Counted from the stretch's first letter, positions 23,101 through 34,949 are shown. The stretch is 64,000 nt of DNA from Sycobia sp. Sy_11 (GCA_018907035.1 JACCIC010000003.1:3680501-3744500); one strand, 5' to 3'. Notes: a model not told the origin generated them from the letters alone. Program-made: numbers and translations.

Positions 23101-25340
23101 CTAAAAATAAAATAAAATTAGATTAAAGATTAAAAATAATAAAAATAATAAAATCAATAAAAAAACTATATTTTATGTTAGCAAAGGACTAGAAATAATT
23201 AGAAGTATTTTGCAAAAATATATTTTTCGAGTTTGCTTTTGAAATAATAAGAATATAAAAAGTCTATTTAATAATTCTAAAGATAAGAATAATCAATTTC
23301 TAAAAGTACGAGTAATATACAAAATAAAGTATTAAGACTTTGACAAATATTACATTGAAAAACGGTTAGATACTTAAAACAAAGAATGCATGAGCAGCAG
23401 TATAGTTACGAAGTATACAGTTACGAAGCACAAATGGTACATCCGGATTAAAGAAATATATTTTAGGCCTGTTACATTCTTTCATCGTTGAAAATATAAA
23501 TATTTAAGAAGAACGTATTAAAAATATATGCACAAAAGAAACTCTTGAAAATATTCATATTTTGAAAAATAAAAATAATGTAAATTAAAAAATAAAAATA
23601 ATGCAAATTGGAGTCAAGTAAATTGGGCAAAACTTATCATTTATTAATATAAAATTTACGTTTTACATTTAAGATGAAGAGGATGGGGTTCTATAAATAT
23701 TATAAAAATAAATTTAGAGTATGGACAGGGTACCCTATACATATTAGTATGCTGGGTTTGAATTTTAGTTTAGTCCTTGAAGATGAAATAAGGTACACTG
23801 CTGCGATCGCCTTCAAAGTAGTCCCCTTCCGTATCTATATACTTATTCCAGCGAGTTTTCCAGTTTTGATAACAATTCTGGAATAGTTCTCGTGGGATCT
23901 CTCCGACTACCTTCCTCGCAGATTCTTGGATGTCTTCAACGGAGTCAAAATGTCGATATTTGACGAATTATTTCAAATGGGAGAATAGAAAAAAGTAGCA
24001 GGGTGACATCTCCTGCGAATGGGGCGGTTTTTGTAACGTTGCGATGCTTTTAGACGTCAAAGACTGGACGAAACTGAACGCACTGTGACAGGGAACATTG
24101 TCGTGATGCAGAATCCAAGCACTCTTTTTCAGAATTTTTCGAGCACATTGCGGTAGAATACTTAATTTACGGTTTGTTTAGGTGTTACAAACTCTTTATA
24201 AACAACCCCTTTGCTGTTCGAGAAGCAAATCAACATGATTTTCATTTCGGACTTGCTCATCCTCGCCTTCTTTGGCCTTAGCGCTCTAGGGAACTGCCAC
24301 TTTTGGCTTTGTCGTTTAGTTTCGGGTTCATTGAAAGAACCAACTTTTATCACCAGTAATTAACCTACTCTAGACAATCTAAAGCGATGTTCATTCGGCG
24401 GGTTTTTTCCTTATCGGAAACTTTCTTCAGTACCGTCTTCGCGCACAGATTTTTCATGGCGAAATTTTTAGTTAAAGCCTTTCTAACTGTTTGCCGGTTA
24501 ATATTCAACTCGTCAGACAACATTCGAATGGTTATTTACCGGTTTTGACGAACAAGGGCGCGGACACTTACACATTGGCGTCAGTTCGCACTTGAATTGG
24601 CCTTTCGTTCCGAACTTCATCTTTGACGCTCTCACGACCTTTTTTAAAATCGACATGCCACCGAAACACCTGACTACGACTCAGAACGTCACTACTAAGT
24701 TTCTGTCGCGCTTTCGTCGAGTTTTGCACAAAAATTTTATCGCGCACCGTTGTTCTAAATTTTTCTGTTCAATTTTCGTGACATGCACTACTGGCGCGTT
24801 ATTACAAAACACTAAACAGCTGGCGAAGAAATGATCGTACTAGGGTCGTCAAGGTCTCAATCGAGATAGTAGGGATTTACTATTATGGTTGTGGAGTTAC
24901 AAGTTTGCAGTGTTACCACAGGCCAAAAAAATAAAATCGGTCGCATTACTTAATTGTCTGACCTTGTATATTATAGTATAAAAATTGCAACACCGAGAAA
25001 AATATTTATTAATTTAATTTTTTGTGTTATACGAATTTTTTTCAGTAACTAATTTAAATTCAATTCAATCTATTCACAGGGTGACAGTGGTGCACCACTT
25101 GTAAACGACCGGAGTTACATTCTTGATGGAATAGCAATTAACAGTTGTGTGGCCTGTGATGAAGATATCGCACCAGGAATTTATTTAAATGCTTCATATC
25201 CGTATTATAAGTGGTTTATTCAGCAGGTTTTAGACGAAGAAGTAAATAGTGATATGTACATTCTTCAACTACAGCAGCCCAATCCAGGACAGTACATTCT
25301 TAAAGAACTTTGGGATGGTCGCTTACAACAGAATTTATAG
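15212..25340 (+). CDS. SPH2: secreted S1 serine protease homologue (4 exons)
   Basis: Exons: 15212-15272, 18786-19135, 19694-20017 and 25080-25340, giving a precursor of about 331 residues. A short hydrophobic signal peptide (MYSFYFLCLFFLG) is followed by a brief pro-segment and the cleavage site NVEK-IVGGK. His57 is present (VATVAHC, 17 residues after Cys42 as in chymotrypsin). The Asp102 position in AGNLAIV is Asn. Ser195 is present in GDSGAP, with Asp194 kept and Gly197 replaced by Ala. Position 189 is Gly, so the pocket is not trypsin-like. Cys pairs 42-58, 168-182 and 191-220 can be traced. A 30-residue tail follows the terminal helix. By family knowledge, loss of Asp102 greatly lowers activity at neutral pH, so this copy is impaired but not necessarily dead. 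Intron 3 starts with GC and is packed with transposons. Confidence 0.88.
17022..17070 (+). repeat. (AT)n microsatellite
   Basis: About 24 AT units in SPH2 intron 1. Confidence 0.95.
17560..18190 (+). repeat. Pair of related 85-base segments in direct orientation
   Basis: 17560-17645 and 18105-18190 share ttttcaag, ttctcat, agacttcgctgtt and actttctt in the same order and spacing. The intervening 460 bases are unassigned. They may be two ends of an eroded element. Confidence 0.5.
18786..19135 (+). CDS. SPH2 exon 2 (activation site and His57)
   Basis: 350 bases, entered in phase 1 after AG at 18784-18785 and left in phase 0 before GTAAGT. Encodes VVGLNVEK, the mature start IVGGKAARK, CTAGILSDWF, VATVAHC with His57, and SAGNLAIVK, where the residue aligned with Asp102 is Asn. 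Val replaces Ala just before Ala-His, unlike SPH3 and SPH4. Confidence 0.9.
19694..20017 (+). CDS. SPH2 exon 3
   Basis: 324 bases, phase 0 to 0; acceptor AG at 19692-19693. Encodes STVSFQ, RVAGFGYQ, the VYMGEINGN loop, Cys168 and Cys182, and PVGICL. The donor is GCAAGT at 20018, a GC-AG intron as in SPH1. Unspliced, the frame stops at 20042-20044. Confidence 0.9.
20069..20099 (+). repeat. (AT)n microsatellite
   Basis: About 15 AT units just inside SPH2 intron 3. Confidence 0.9.
20405..20450 (+). repeat. Repeat R, left part, interrupted
   Basis: aaattaatacatattttt followed by atcggtcttacagtt matches the start of the 13484 repeat. Its remaining part resumes at 23044 (gtcc, gaatctgaaat, attagatt, gcaaaggac). 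The SINE and the composite mariner therefore inserted into an older repeat R copy. Confidence 0.55.
20477..20572 (-). mobile_element. SINE body, head-less copy
   Basis: ctctatttatgctttcaaat, cggtgctaatcagc, gaggtct and cagcggtgct match 61856-61949 with scattered substitutions. The tRNA-like head present in the other copy is not recognisable here. Confidence 0.65.
20643..20787 (-). mobile_element. Mariner 3'-end fragment (145 bases)
   Basis: After TA at 20641-20642 it starts TCAGGTATGTGAATAAG and follows the 3' end of the full mariner at 21756 (ttgagcctttattgtg, ggttacaaatgaatt, tctttctggcaa) up to gaatcccg at 20787. There it breaks and joins DNA found elsewhere only beyond the mariner at 33054. 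Same orientation as the full element to its right. Confidence 0.85.
20788..21755 (-). repeat. Segment duplicated (inverted) from SPH3 intron 1
   Basis: This matches the reverse complement of 33055-34024, differing by only a few bases where I compared closely. It ends abruptly at 20788, whereas the other copy continues into sequence it shares with 27060 onward, so the SPH3 copy is the likely source. It contains a 130-codon open frame at 20958-21350 present in both copies, with no recognised domain and probably fortuitous. Confidence 0.85.
21756..23041 (-). mobile_element. Mariner element A, 1286 bases, one nonsense codon
   Basis: Complete ends (TCAGGTATCTGAATAAG at the left; TTAGGAGTGTGAATAAG read from the right), sharing GAATAAGTCTTTCCCGTTTT, and flanked by TA at 21754-21755 and 23042-23043. 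The minus strand encodes the transposase from ATG at 22875: helix-turn-helix (EALGVDRTTISKRL), GDEKWIRYD (first Asp), LQHDNARPH (second), SPDVAPSDYHLF (third). These are the mariner DD34D residues and all are intact. A TGA replaces a Trp codon near 22278, between MLCIW and DQLGV, and splits the frame. Unlike copy B, it lacks the stop after DGQYFQ and reads on to about 21682. Confidence 0.93.
23044..23200 (+). repeat. Repeat R, right part
   Basis: Continues the repeat broken at 20450: cagtccttg, cccaaagaatctgaaat, attagatt, (AATAA)-type repeats and gttagcaaaggac, as in 13600-13745. Confidence 0.55.
23205..23715 (+). other. SPH2 intron 3, unassigned
   Basis: AT-rich, no repeat or exon recognised. 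Confidence 0.4.
23720..24967 (-). mobile_element. Degenerate mariner-like element in SPH2 intron 3
   Basis: The minus strand encodes a broken mariner transposase: near 24320 ETKRQSQ followed by RPKKARMSK, then MLICF and KGVVYKEF; near 24120 a DNVPCH-type second catalytic segment; and at 23890-23760 CYQNWKTRWNKYI followed by EGDYFEGDRS, the typical mariner C-terminus. The right end reads, on the minus strand, TACAAGGTCAGACAATTAAG before a TA. The left repeat is eroded and the start coordinate is approximate. Confidence 0.8.
25080..25340 (+). CDS. SPH2 exon 4 (last exon)
   Basis: 261 bases from the acceptor at 25078-25079 to TAG 25338-25340. Begins GDSGAPLVN with Ser195 present. Two Cys (CVAC) occur before APGIYLN. 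The tail runs SDMYILQLQQ, PGQYILKELW, DGRLQQNL, three residues longer than in SPH1 and SPH4. Confidence 0.92.
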   Translation, partial: GDSGAPLVNDRSYILDGIAINSCVACDEDIAPGIYLNASYPYYKWFIQQVLDEEVNSDMYILQLQQPNPGQYILKELWDGRLQQNL

Positions 25341-25525
25341 ATTACATTTTTTTATATATAAACGCATCATTCAAATTAAAATAGTATTTTATTAAATTTA
25401 ATTAAAATTTTCTTTATAATAAGCAATTAGATTGAAATAATGCATGTTTTCATTGGTCTTACATAATTTCTAATTCAGCCCTTATTATTATAACTATCTT
25501 ATTATATAAAGATGTGAATATCTAA
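25341..25525 (+). other. SPH2 3' flank
   Basis: Related to the flanks of SPH1 and SPH3 (ttgaaataat, cattggtcttaca at 25450, then cttattattataactatc). No canonical AATAAA was seen close to the stop. Confidence 0.45.
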
Positions 25526-25529
25526 GATA

Positions 25530-26400
25530 GAGATAGATAGACTTTATTTTATCTCAATAGCAAAACAGAAATATAATGTATTTTAATGTATACAACAAAA
25601 ATTATATAATCAGTTATATGGCATGCATAGGCCTTATTTACTGTTTTGCATATAGAACGATCTCAATATAGAAATGTATTAATATTAAGAACAATACTTA
25701 AGTCTATCAAAAATAAAAAAACGTAGATTCATGAAATAATATATATTAATAACGAAATCAATGGCTCATTATTCCAAAATAAAAATGCGTAATGTTAGAA
25801 CAGACCAAAAAAAAATTCTCGGCATGAAAAGCTAGGGATCACGTAAGAATAAATATGAGTTTAACAATTTTTGAATGCCGCCAGAGATTGCGTATGGCAG
25901 AGCTCTAAAGATACATCATTTCAAAAGTTGGAAACCTGCATCTGAAATACCATAAATCCAGTACGTGTATTTATCATAGAAATACTTAGCTTGAAAGCTA
26001 TACATCTACTGATAGAACGCTACTTATATTCTATATAAAGGGAGGCCAGAGACTAAAGCCCGCATAATCTGATGGCTTTATAAACAGTTATAAATACGGA
26101 CTAAAATCTATGGGAGACGGTAGGTAACGAGAGTTTAGCTGTCTCCAAAAAGGCAAAATGTGCTCATCTCTTCTGATGCTACACTTGACGTATTTAAGTA
26201 AACTACGGTGCTATAATCCAGGTAAGGTTGAACGAGTGATTCAATTAAACTGAGAAGCTTCACTGAAATCAAATTGTATCCGGATGGTCTTTTCCTCTGG
26301 CCGTTGGAATTTCACCAGTCAGCTTGTTAAAAGCAGTCTGTCCTCTACGATGCCTTCTGAATCCTGTCTGGTAGGAATTGAAAAATATATTAATATTTAG
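25530..26400 (-). mobile_element. Eroded non-LTR retrotransposon 3' remnant
   Basis: On the minus strand, near 26370, the translation gives YQTGFRRHRRGQTAF, a reverse-transcriptase-like segment. Around 26260-26180, after a gap, there is SLIESLVQPYLDYSTVVY, the wording found at the thumb/C-terminal part of LINE ORF2. The rest is interrupted by many stops. Boundaries are approximate and the clade is undecided. Confidence 0.5.
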
Positions 26401-26839
26401 ATACTCCATCATTTGATTATGAGAAATATTTCAAACTGCTTTCGCTAAAAAGCACAGTAGTACTATCGGACGCAAATTTATAACAAAAGATAGACATTTT
26501 TCTTTTTTACGTACTCAAATATTTTCTGCAAGAAAAAAAAAATTAAAAATCCCAATTGAAAAATCAGCGATGGGTTTTAATAATATACATGTAAGATTTA
26601 TAAGTTCTAAATCTCTTAATATGGTATGAACATATATTATTATGTTTCGCTTTATTACAATCAGTAGTACATGTAATTATTGGGAGGAAAACTTAGTTTC
26701 CGACATTTGTAACGGCAAAAGGACATTTGTCGGTAAACATAACTTTGCCTCCTAATATTTGTGTGTACAAATATGAGTAAGACTTTATTTATAACTTTTG
26801 AAGTCTTGATTTTTTCTTCTAAATCTAATCATCTAAATA

Positions 26840-27660
26840 AGCAAGCTATAACTTACACACGCATACGCACACACACGCGCGCGCGCGTACGCACACACAC
26901 ACACACACATATATAATAAATACTAAAGGTATCGACAAAAGTTTACACATTCGCATACAATGTTGTATATGTACGTACGAAGTCTTAATCGAGCTTATAT
27001 ACTTCTGGGAGTCCTCATTTCGCAGACACGCCATGTGTGCACTCTCCATAAATTACACAAGAATTTTCAAATAATTTCAATAAAACATAAAATTATATTA
27101 TTTATTAAATTATTTATTTTATAAATAAATAGAATAATATCTTTAATTACTTACGAATAATTGAAACAGGTATAAGATAAAACAAATAATATTTATGAAG
27201 GTATTTATCAATAATGTGAGAATTTAAGCAGTGAAAATTATGTTTATAAAATGTGTATTATGAACTTGATATTAGTTATTACTTGAAACAGTTTAATTCG
27301 TTTGCGTGCGCTGTCAGATCTGTCAAAGGTAACTGCAAATTCATGTAAAAGTAGCATAATTTCCCAACTTTCATCGTATTATAATTTATTTATCAAATCG
27401 TACGTAAATCTACTTCGTTGATATTAAAAAATCACAATGTATTGAAAACGAAAAGAATAATGATCAAAGAGAGTATGTTGAATAATATTTAGTTTATTTC
27501 TGTAGAAGAAAAAACTTTTATATTCTTTCAATTTGAATTTTCTAACTAATACTTAGAATCAGATGATTATTCATTTGAAATTCAATTCTCTTTCTTAAAT
27601 TTATTGAAGTTGTTTTATATATTTTATGTAATACTTAAAATAATAAAATGTTGAAGTCAT
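26840..27660 (+). repeat. Segment shared with SPH3 intron 1
   Basis: Matches 33240-33330 and 33925-34550: caagctataacttac, tatcgacaaaagtttacaca, cttctgggagtc, then aataattgaaacaggtat, atttaagcagtgaaaa and gatattagttatt. The SPH3 copy carries about 600 extra bases between these parts and then a LINE insertion. Here it is intergenic. Confidence 0.75.
26851..26915 (+). repeat. (CA)n/(CG)n compound microsatellite
   Basis: cacacgcgcgcgcgcgtacg flanked by (ac) runs and followed by atatata. It sits inside the segment shared with SPH3 intron 1. Confidence 0.9.
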
Positions 27661-27939
27661 GTTGATTTATAAAAATCCTTCTATAATACCTATATATAAT
27701 ATAGAATAACCATAATATTATATAATAATAATATTAATTACATGAAATTATTACTTCTATCATAAGGTTTTATTATAATACTTCACATACCTCATGCTAT
27801 TTTGAATTATGCGTGTGTTGAATTGAACGCCATCTGTCAGCTCGCCTGTATGGCAGACATTGTACTTCTGGCAACATACGAAATTATGTCCGCTCCTCAA
27901 AATTACCATTGATACTTCTCAACATATCATTAGAAACTT

Positions 27940-28202
27940 TAAGAAATAATCAATACGTGGCTCATTTATGAAAAGGATCTTTCATTTTTTGAGAGAGTTA
28001 TTAACAAAATAAATCTCATTTCCGTCAGATCTCTCATAAGAGTTTATACGGTGACGTGGAGTAGTACAGTCCACTTAGTCCTGTGGAAAGAAGAACTATA
28101 ACGCACGAAAAATAAACTAGAATAAAATCAAACGTAGAGATACTGTAAAAGTAAATAAAAAGAAAAGAGCATGTGTATATATTTACAAAACCGTTAGATA
28201 CT

Positions 28203-28257
<55 letters not shown>

Positions 28258-29840
28258 TAACATAGTATATATTATTTAACAATAGTGAAATATTTAATAA
28301 AACTTTTTTAAAAAGTAAAATAAGGTAAAATAAAAGTCAACTTTAAGGCAAAGTTATAGATTTATTAATTAAAGACTGTGTTACTGAGCAATGTCCAAAG
28401 GAAAGTAAGTACATCGCGAAAACTTCTTCATCCACTCCTCCGCATACATTACAAAATCTCCACCCCCAGTATCACGAGAGCCAATCAGCGCATCGATCGT
28501 CCTTTTGTTTCTCTTCTTTCGAGCCCTGGTAGTTCGCTAATTCTGCTCGTGGTGTATGCTGCAGCTGCTCCTGTATAACGTTGCTCCATTGCGAGGATTC
28601 GTCGGCCTAACGAACTTCTGTCGTCTACACAATTCAAACTATGCACTTGCAGCTTTGCTGGCAACTGAAGTTATTTATAAAATATTAATTAACTAGATAA
28701 AATATTCATATGAAGGTAATGTAGATGTATCAATTCTACATGAAAAATGTTTACTGTCCGTATCTTTTGTGCTATCAAGTGGTTTAATATTCTATTTATT
28801 AGTACGACTATTATAAAAATACATACTTTTCTATCGGTTTTAAATAGTCATTTTTTATCGTTTTTTGCTGTTATTAAATTAGATAATTGTATTTCGCGGT
28901 TACAAAAAGAGTGTTAATAGGGCATGATAAAATACGTCACAATGCTAAAATAGATTAAATTTCTGATATTCAAAAGGCTAATTCTCAAAATAGACTTTAT
29001 TATTCTTTTGTAATTCTTTAACACTGTTTACGTACCTTATTATATTGCTTTTATTCTATAAACAGCATAATATCATAATATTGTATAAATATTAATTTTT
29101 GCGATTATAGTAATTGAAACTTACATCCGAATGAAAAAGTTCATTTACTAGCCAGAAAAAGGTTCCTGCTTTAAACCTAGTTTCTACCTCTTTTTTCATT
29201 TTATTGATAATGTGTATATTTTTCATTCTAAGTTTTGCCTCGTTTTAAGCCATGATAGTTAATTCTGTTTTTAATAACCAGTAACTGCTGACCAATCTAT
29301 TGAAAATTGTTAGATTCCTACCAGTTAAAAGTTTTCTTTTTTATGACTAACTTAACCACTGCAACATTGTGCATAAAATTACACAATTATAAATTTATAG
29401 TATCTAAAATTATAGCTTCATCCATAGTATAGAACAACAGGTTATGTTATAAATTATTAGTGTTGCCATAATCTTATTTTTAATTTCAGGAATAATCATT
29501 TTTATATTAATATACAAATTTATTACAAATAATAAACCAATATAATGCAATTAGGAGTACTCAAATTAGGATTCAATAAAATTCCAAAAACTAAATATTA
29601 TCAATATAATTATTTTTTTTATTATTACAATATTAGTTATTACTGCGCAAATCGTTTTATATGATTTATTTAAATTTGTTAGATATTTAATATTTCTCAT
29701 TTTTAATATTTATTTCATTTAAAAACTCAATTTCGATATATAATTGACTTACTAATAAACAACAACACTAAAATATCTAACCAGCTTCATGGCTTACATT
29801 TTACATTTTTGATGCTCCAGTACATCAAATTCTTTTATTG
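27940..29840 (+). repeat. Segment shared with SPH1 intron 3
   Basis: Counterpart of 4770-5960. It has gained a (TA)n at 28206-28253 and about 250 bases of GC-richer unique DNA (28400-28650) that contain a meaningless 66-codon frame. The match resumes near 28975 (ctcaaaatagactttattat) and runs to about 29840. Confidence 0.7.
28206..28253 (+). repeat. (TA)n microsatellite
   Basis: About 24 TA units. Confidence 0.95.
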
Positions 29841-30235
29841 CTGTCGCACTCAATCTCATGAGTCAAGTATTACTATATATATAACCTTCGTCTATATGCA
29901 AGGCGGCTTAGGGTAAAATTGACTGAACGTGTTTCTATTTTTTTTACTATTACTATATATATATATCGAAAAATTAAATGTTTCTAAGCATTTACTAGGT
30001 ACACGTGCCGTTTTATATGAAAAACTGCTATTTAGACTAAAATTATGGCGGGAAATTTTCATTACCGTCAGTTGCATGAGTTAATTCACAACTAAGAATA
30101 CCATCTGATAATTCAGGACAAATGCAGATTGTCCCGAAATATAGATTCTAAAAATTGGTAGAAAAATAATTTCTATTTGAGCCTTATTTTGATTTTGTAA
30201 AACTCCAAAACCTTTTTAGTACCAAATATTTAAAA
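29841..30235. other. Spacer upstream of the SPH3 promoter
   Basis: Short (AT)n tracts near 29874 and 29950; no gene seen. A minus-strand frame at 29892-30077 has no features. Confidence 0.4.
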
Positions 30236-30239
30236 CGTG

Positions 30240-30360
30240 CGCAAGATAAAATATATGCGCAGGTCGTCAATAAGAAGAATAAAAATTATCTCAATAGAAT
30301 AATCCATAAGAAATAATCTAATTAAAGTTAAACTGTTAAGAAAATAGACTATATATATTT
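30240..30360 (+). promoter_or_regulatory. SPH3 promoter
   Basis: gcgcaggtcgtcaa, ctcaatagaataatcca, taatctaatt and aaactgttaagaaaatag are shared with SPH2. TATA box ctatatatat lies at 30349-30358, 61 bases before the ATG. Confidence 0.7.
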
Positions 30361-30409
30361 GACTGTTTTTGTTTGAAATTCTTTAGAAATAAAGCTGAAG
30401 CCGTGTAAA

Positions 30410-30470
30410 ATGTACTGGCTATATTTGTTATATTGTTTTGATCTAGCAAGTAATTTTTTGTTAAAAGAAG
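30410..30470 (+). CDS. SPH3 exon 1 (signal peptide)
   Basis: 61 bases, 20 codons (MYWLYLLYCF, then DLASNFLLKE) plus G before gtaagaat. Same length and phase as in SPH2 and SPH4. The nine-kilobase gap to exon 2 makes the link an inference from the paralogues. Confidence 0.75.
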
Positions 30471-33400
30471 GTAAGAATTTATATGTAAAGCAAAGATACA
30501 TTTTGTAAAATTTTTCCTAGTCAAGTTTCAAACATTATTACATAAAAAAGTATTTTAAATATATATACGATGGATATGCGAGGACGTATATATTGATTTT
30601 CAGATCATACTTCATATATGACTTCGCGGTTTAATAGAAACAAACACATGTTTTTGATTCCTTAAGTAAAGTGTTATTCTAATTTGATTAATAAATGCAA
30701 ATATTATAATAAGTTATCTTACAAAATATTTGCTACCAAATTTCATAAAACATGTCGGTTTGATTAATAATGTAGATGTACATTACAAACGCTAAATATA
30801 TACTAGATATACAAATAATTATAATAATTAAATTATGATCCTCTAAATTATTAAAGTCGTTGATATAATATAAATATTAATCTGCCACAAATAATTTATA
30901 AATTATGTTAATAATTTTTAAAATATAACATTTACATAAAACACATAATAAATTATACGTCAAAATACAAAATAATTTCAACACATATGAAACAATTACA
31001 AAATTTTTCTAAAATTCAATTTAACTATTTTATTTTTATGTAATACTTGGATTCACACATGCCCTTGAACTTTTTTTCATTTTCATGTAAGCAATTCAGT
31101 TTATAATTCTTTTTCATCTATCATTGTATCAATAGAATATTCTGCTATTGTAGTATAAAGTTTTTAAAGTATATGATATTTCTGGTAATAACCGTCGTAA
31201 ACCGTTTAAAGTTATTATTATGAACTTTAATGTTTCATTCATATTTTGTTGCTTTATTTTGCCTAAATTCTCAATTCATTTCCTGGTAGAAATGCTAAAC
31301 ATTTTAAAGCTATAAACAAGCTATTTCCATATGGAGAAACCTAGAAGCAAGGCTAGAAATCATTTTAATCGAAAAAATGAATGAAAGTAGAGAGGAGGCG
31401 AAGAGAAGATATTGATCTCTGATCTCGATTCTCTGGTTATTAAGGTGATTTCACCATGTGACGAAATAAATCACGATCGCAGAAGATATATAGAAATAAA
31501 TAAACTTATTGAATGATATTATAGTATTTCAAACGAGTATGGTCAATTACTTCCTTTATCGTCTAACAAAATTCATTAGACCATTTAATACACTTAGACA
31601 ATTTAGGACAAAAATGGAATATTTCTAGTTTTGATTTAAAAAATTAATATTCGTCAGTAACCAGAAATATATGGAACGTATTTTCCGGCTATTTCGGCCG
31701 ATTTATAAATACATTTTTCGAATTTTTAGGTATTTAAGACCCATACCAGTTAGTTTCGTATCAATGTATTAGGAGTGTGAATAAGTCTTTCCCGTTTTTT
31801 GTAAGAGATGGCGCCACCAATACTGTGCGAGTATTCAATGGTTACATATGTCATAATCAAAGCTTATTCATATGTCAACAATTCCATACTAACACATTAG
31901 TTAAAATTTTTTCGCATCATAAATTTTTGATATCGTGAAAATGTCGAAATTTGAGCCGAGTCGACGTCATTTGCGGGAAGTTTCACTTTATTGGTTCAAT
32001 TTGAAGAAATCTGCTGCCGAGACGCATCGATTGCTTCAGGAGGCTTATGGAGAAGGTTGTGTCGATGACTCAAGTGTTCGTGGATGGTTTCGACGCTTCA
32101 AAAGCGGTGATTTCGACGTGGAAGACAAGGAGCGTTCCGGGCGGCCGCAAATCTTTGAAGATCGAGAATTGGCGACTTTGCTTGATGAAGATTCTTGTCA
32201 AACGCAAGAAGAACTTGCTGATGCATTGGGAGTTGACCGAAAAACCATTTCCAAGCGTTTGAAAGCCATGGGAATGATCCAAAAGCAAGGAAATTGGGTG
32301 CCGTACGAACTGAAGCTGAGAGACGTCGAACGGCGTTTTTTCACTTGCGAACAGCTGCTTCAGCGACATAAAAGAAAGGGTTTTCTGCATCGTATCGTGA
32401 CTGGCGATGAAAAGTGGATACGTTACGATAATCTGAAGCGAAGAAAATCATGGGGACTACCCGGCCATGCATAATCATCGACGGCCAAGCCAAATATTCA
32501 TGGCGCCAAGCTCATGCTCTGTATATGGTGGGACCAGCTAGGTGTGGTTTACTATGAGCTTCTGAAACCGAATGAAAGGATCACAGGCGAGGTCTATCGA
32601 CGACAATTGATGCGTTTGAGCCGCGCACTGCGAGAAAAACGGCCACAATACTCCGACAGGCACGACAAAGTTATTTTGCAACATGACAATACTCGCCCAC
32701 ATGTTGCACCGCCGGTGAAAACATATTTAGAAACGCTCAAATGGGAAGTCCTACCCCACCCGCCGTATAGTCCAGACGTTGCTCCATCTGATTACCATCT
32801 CTTCAGATCGATGACGCATGGCCTGGCTGACCAGCACTTCCATTCCTACGAGGAAGCCAAAAAATGGGTGGATGACTGGATAGAGGCCAAACCGGTCGAA
32901 TTTTTTCGCAACGGGATTCGTATTTTGCCAGAAAGATGGGAAAAAGTTGTAGCTAGCGATGGCCAATACTTTCAATAATTCATTTGTAACCATTTTTTCA
33001 CAATAAAGGCTCAAAATTTGAAAAAAAACGGGAAAGACTTATTCAGATACCTGATATTTTTGACTATGACTAAAATTTACCTTCAAATAAGGTTGAAACT
33101 AGGTATAATATATAGCATTGCCAAATAATTAATATCATTGTTATGCATTAGTATATAAATTCATTGATGTTGATAGTTACTTTTCATTAATAAATTGTAA
33201 ATTTATATCGAGTACCTAATTTTGAATATTAAATTCATTTACACGTAAGCTATAACTTATACACATATTAAACGTATCGACAATAGTTTACACATTCCCA
33301 TACAATGTTATATAGATTGTATCGTCGAGAATCCGCCCTTCTTTATTCGGAATCCCGAATTTGACGTGGATGAGGTTATTAAATAAAACACCAAAATTTT

Positions 33401-34896
33401 GGGCAGTGTGTGAAATTCCTTTTAATAGCCCTAGGGAAAAGCCTTACGACATTAAAACCCTAGATGTAAATTAATTGTGTATTTATATGAAGTGTCTGTT
33501 GTGAATACGTATATAAAAATGTTTTATATATGGTCCAGGTGAATTGGACCGGTGTGTAGTTACACGTCAGAGTAGTATGAGGCTCGACCTGCACAAACGT
33601 GCGGGGAGCGCTCAACAGCTCGACCAACACAGCAGTCTCGGGAGCTAGTCTTTTCGACCGACACCAATGTGACGGGAACACTAAGCTATCGACCGACACG
33701 TTATGTAGGGAATGATTAGTGTGTATTGATAAATTGATTTGATAAAATATTAAATTATAATACTTAAACTTGCAATAAAGAAATTCAATCGAAAACCGTG
33801 CGCTTCTAAAGGCTAATCGTTTATAACTAACAAAAAAACATGATGAAGGCAACTATAGCAACGCGTATTTTATTTTTTATTTTTCGCATCAAACAAAATC
33901 ACGCTAACATACTAATCAATGGAATTTTTTGTGACTTCTGGGAGTCTTCAGCCACTAGACACGCAGTGTGTGCACTCTAAAATTCCGATATAAACTCAAA
34001 TTCACACGAATTTTAAAATAGTTTCAATAAGCAATAAAATTTTATTATTTATAAATAAATAGAATAATATTCTTAATTGATTAACAATAATTGAAACAGG
34101 TATAGGATAATAAAACATAATATTTTTTAAAGTCTTTCATCAGTAATATTGTCATAATTTAAGCAGTGAAAAGTATTTTTAAATAAATGTGTACTTTTGA
34201 TATTAGTTATTTCTTGATATTAGTTATTTCTTGAAACGTTCTAATATGTATGCGTGTGTTGTCTGAGCAGCCGAAGCTAACTGCAATTCTTTCTCTTCGA
34301 AATTTAATTTATTTATCAAGTTGTATGTAAATCTACTTCGTTGATATTGAAAAATGTCAAATCATAATGTTGATGAAAACTAAAAGAACAACGATCAAAG
34401 AATGTATATTGAATAGTATTTACAGCTTATTTCTGAATATTAAAAATCATATTAAATTTATATTCATTCAATTTAAATTTTCTAACTAATATTTAGAATA
34501 AAGATGATTATTTAGTTGAAGTTCAATTCCCTTTCTTAACCTTTGAAGTATTTTCGCGTTTGGGCGCCACCATATCCCAGCGACATAGAAGAATTTAGGG
34601 AAGGTCCGCCTTCGTCCGTCTAAGCATATCCTCGACGAAATAGGCAACCCTTCTCTATGTCTCCTGGCCCGAGTGTATCAGGGGGACCGGATAACCCTTT
34701 TATATTCCGGAATAACCCTTCCAACATCTTCCTCCAGTAGCACCCTCTACTGCTCCCACAGTCTGCACACAAAAAATATATGATGGGCATCGTCCTTTGC
34801 AGATCCACAGTATATACAACCTATATCCGCGACTTGGCCAACCTTGTATAAGTACGCGCGGAAGTAACCATGGCCGATAAGCATCTGGGTGAAATA

Positions 34897-34949
<53 letters not shown>

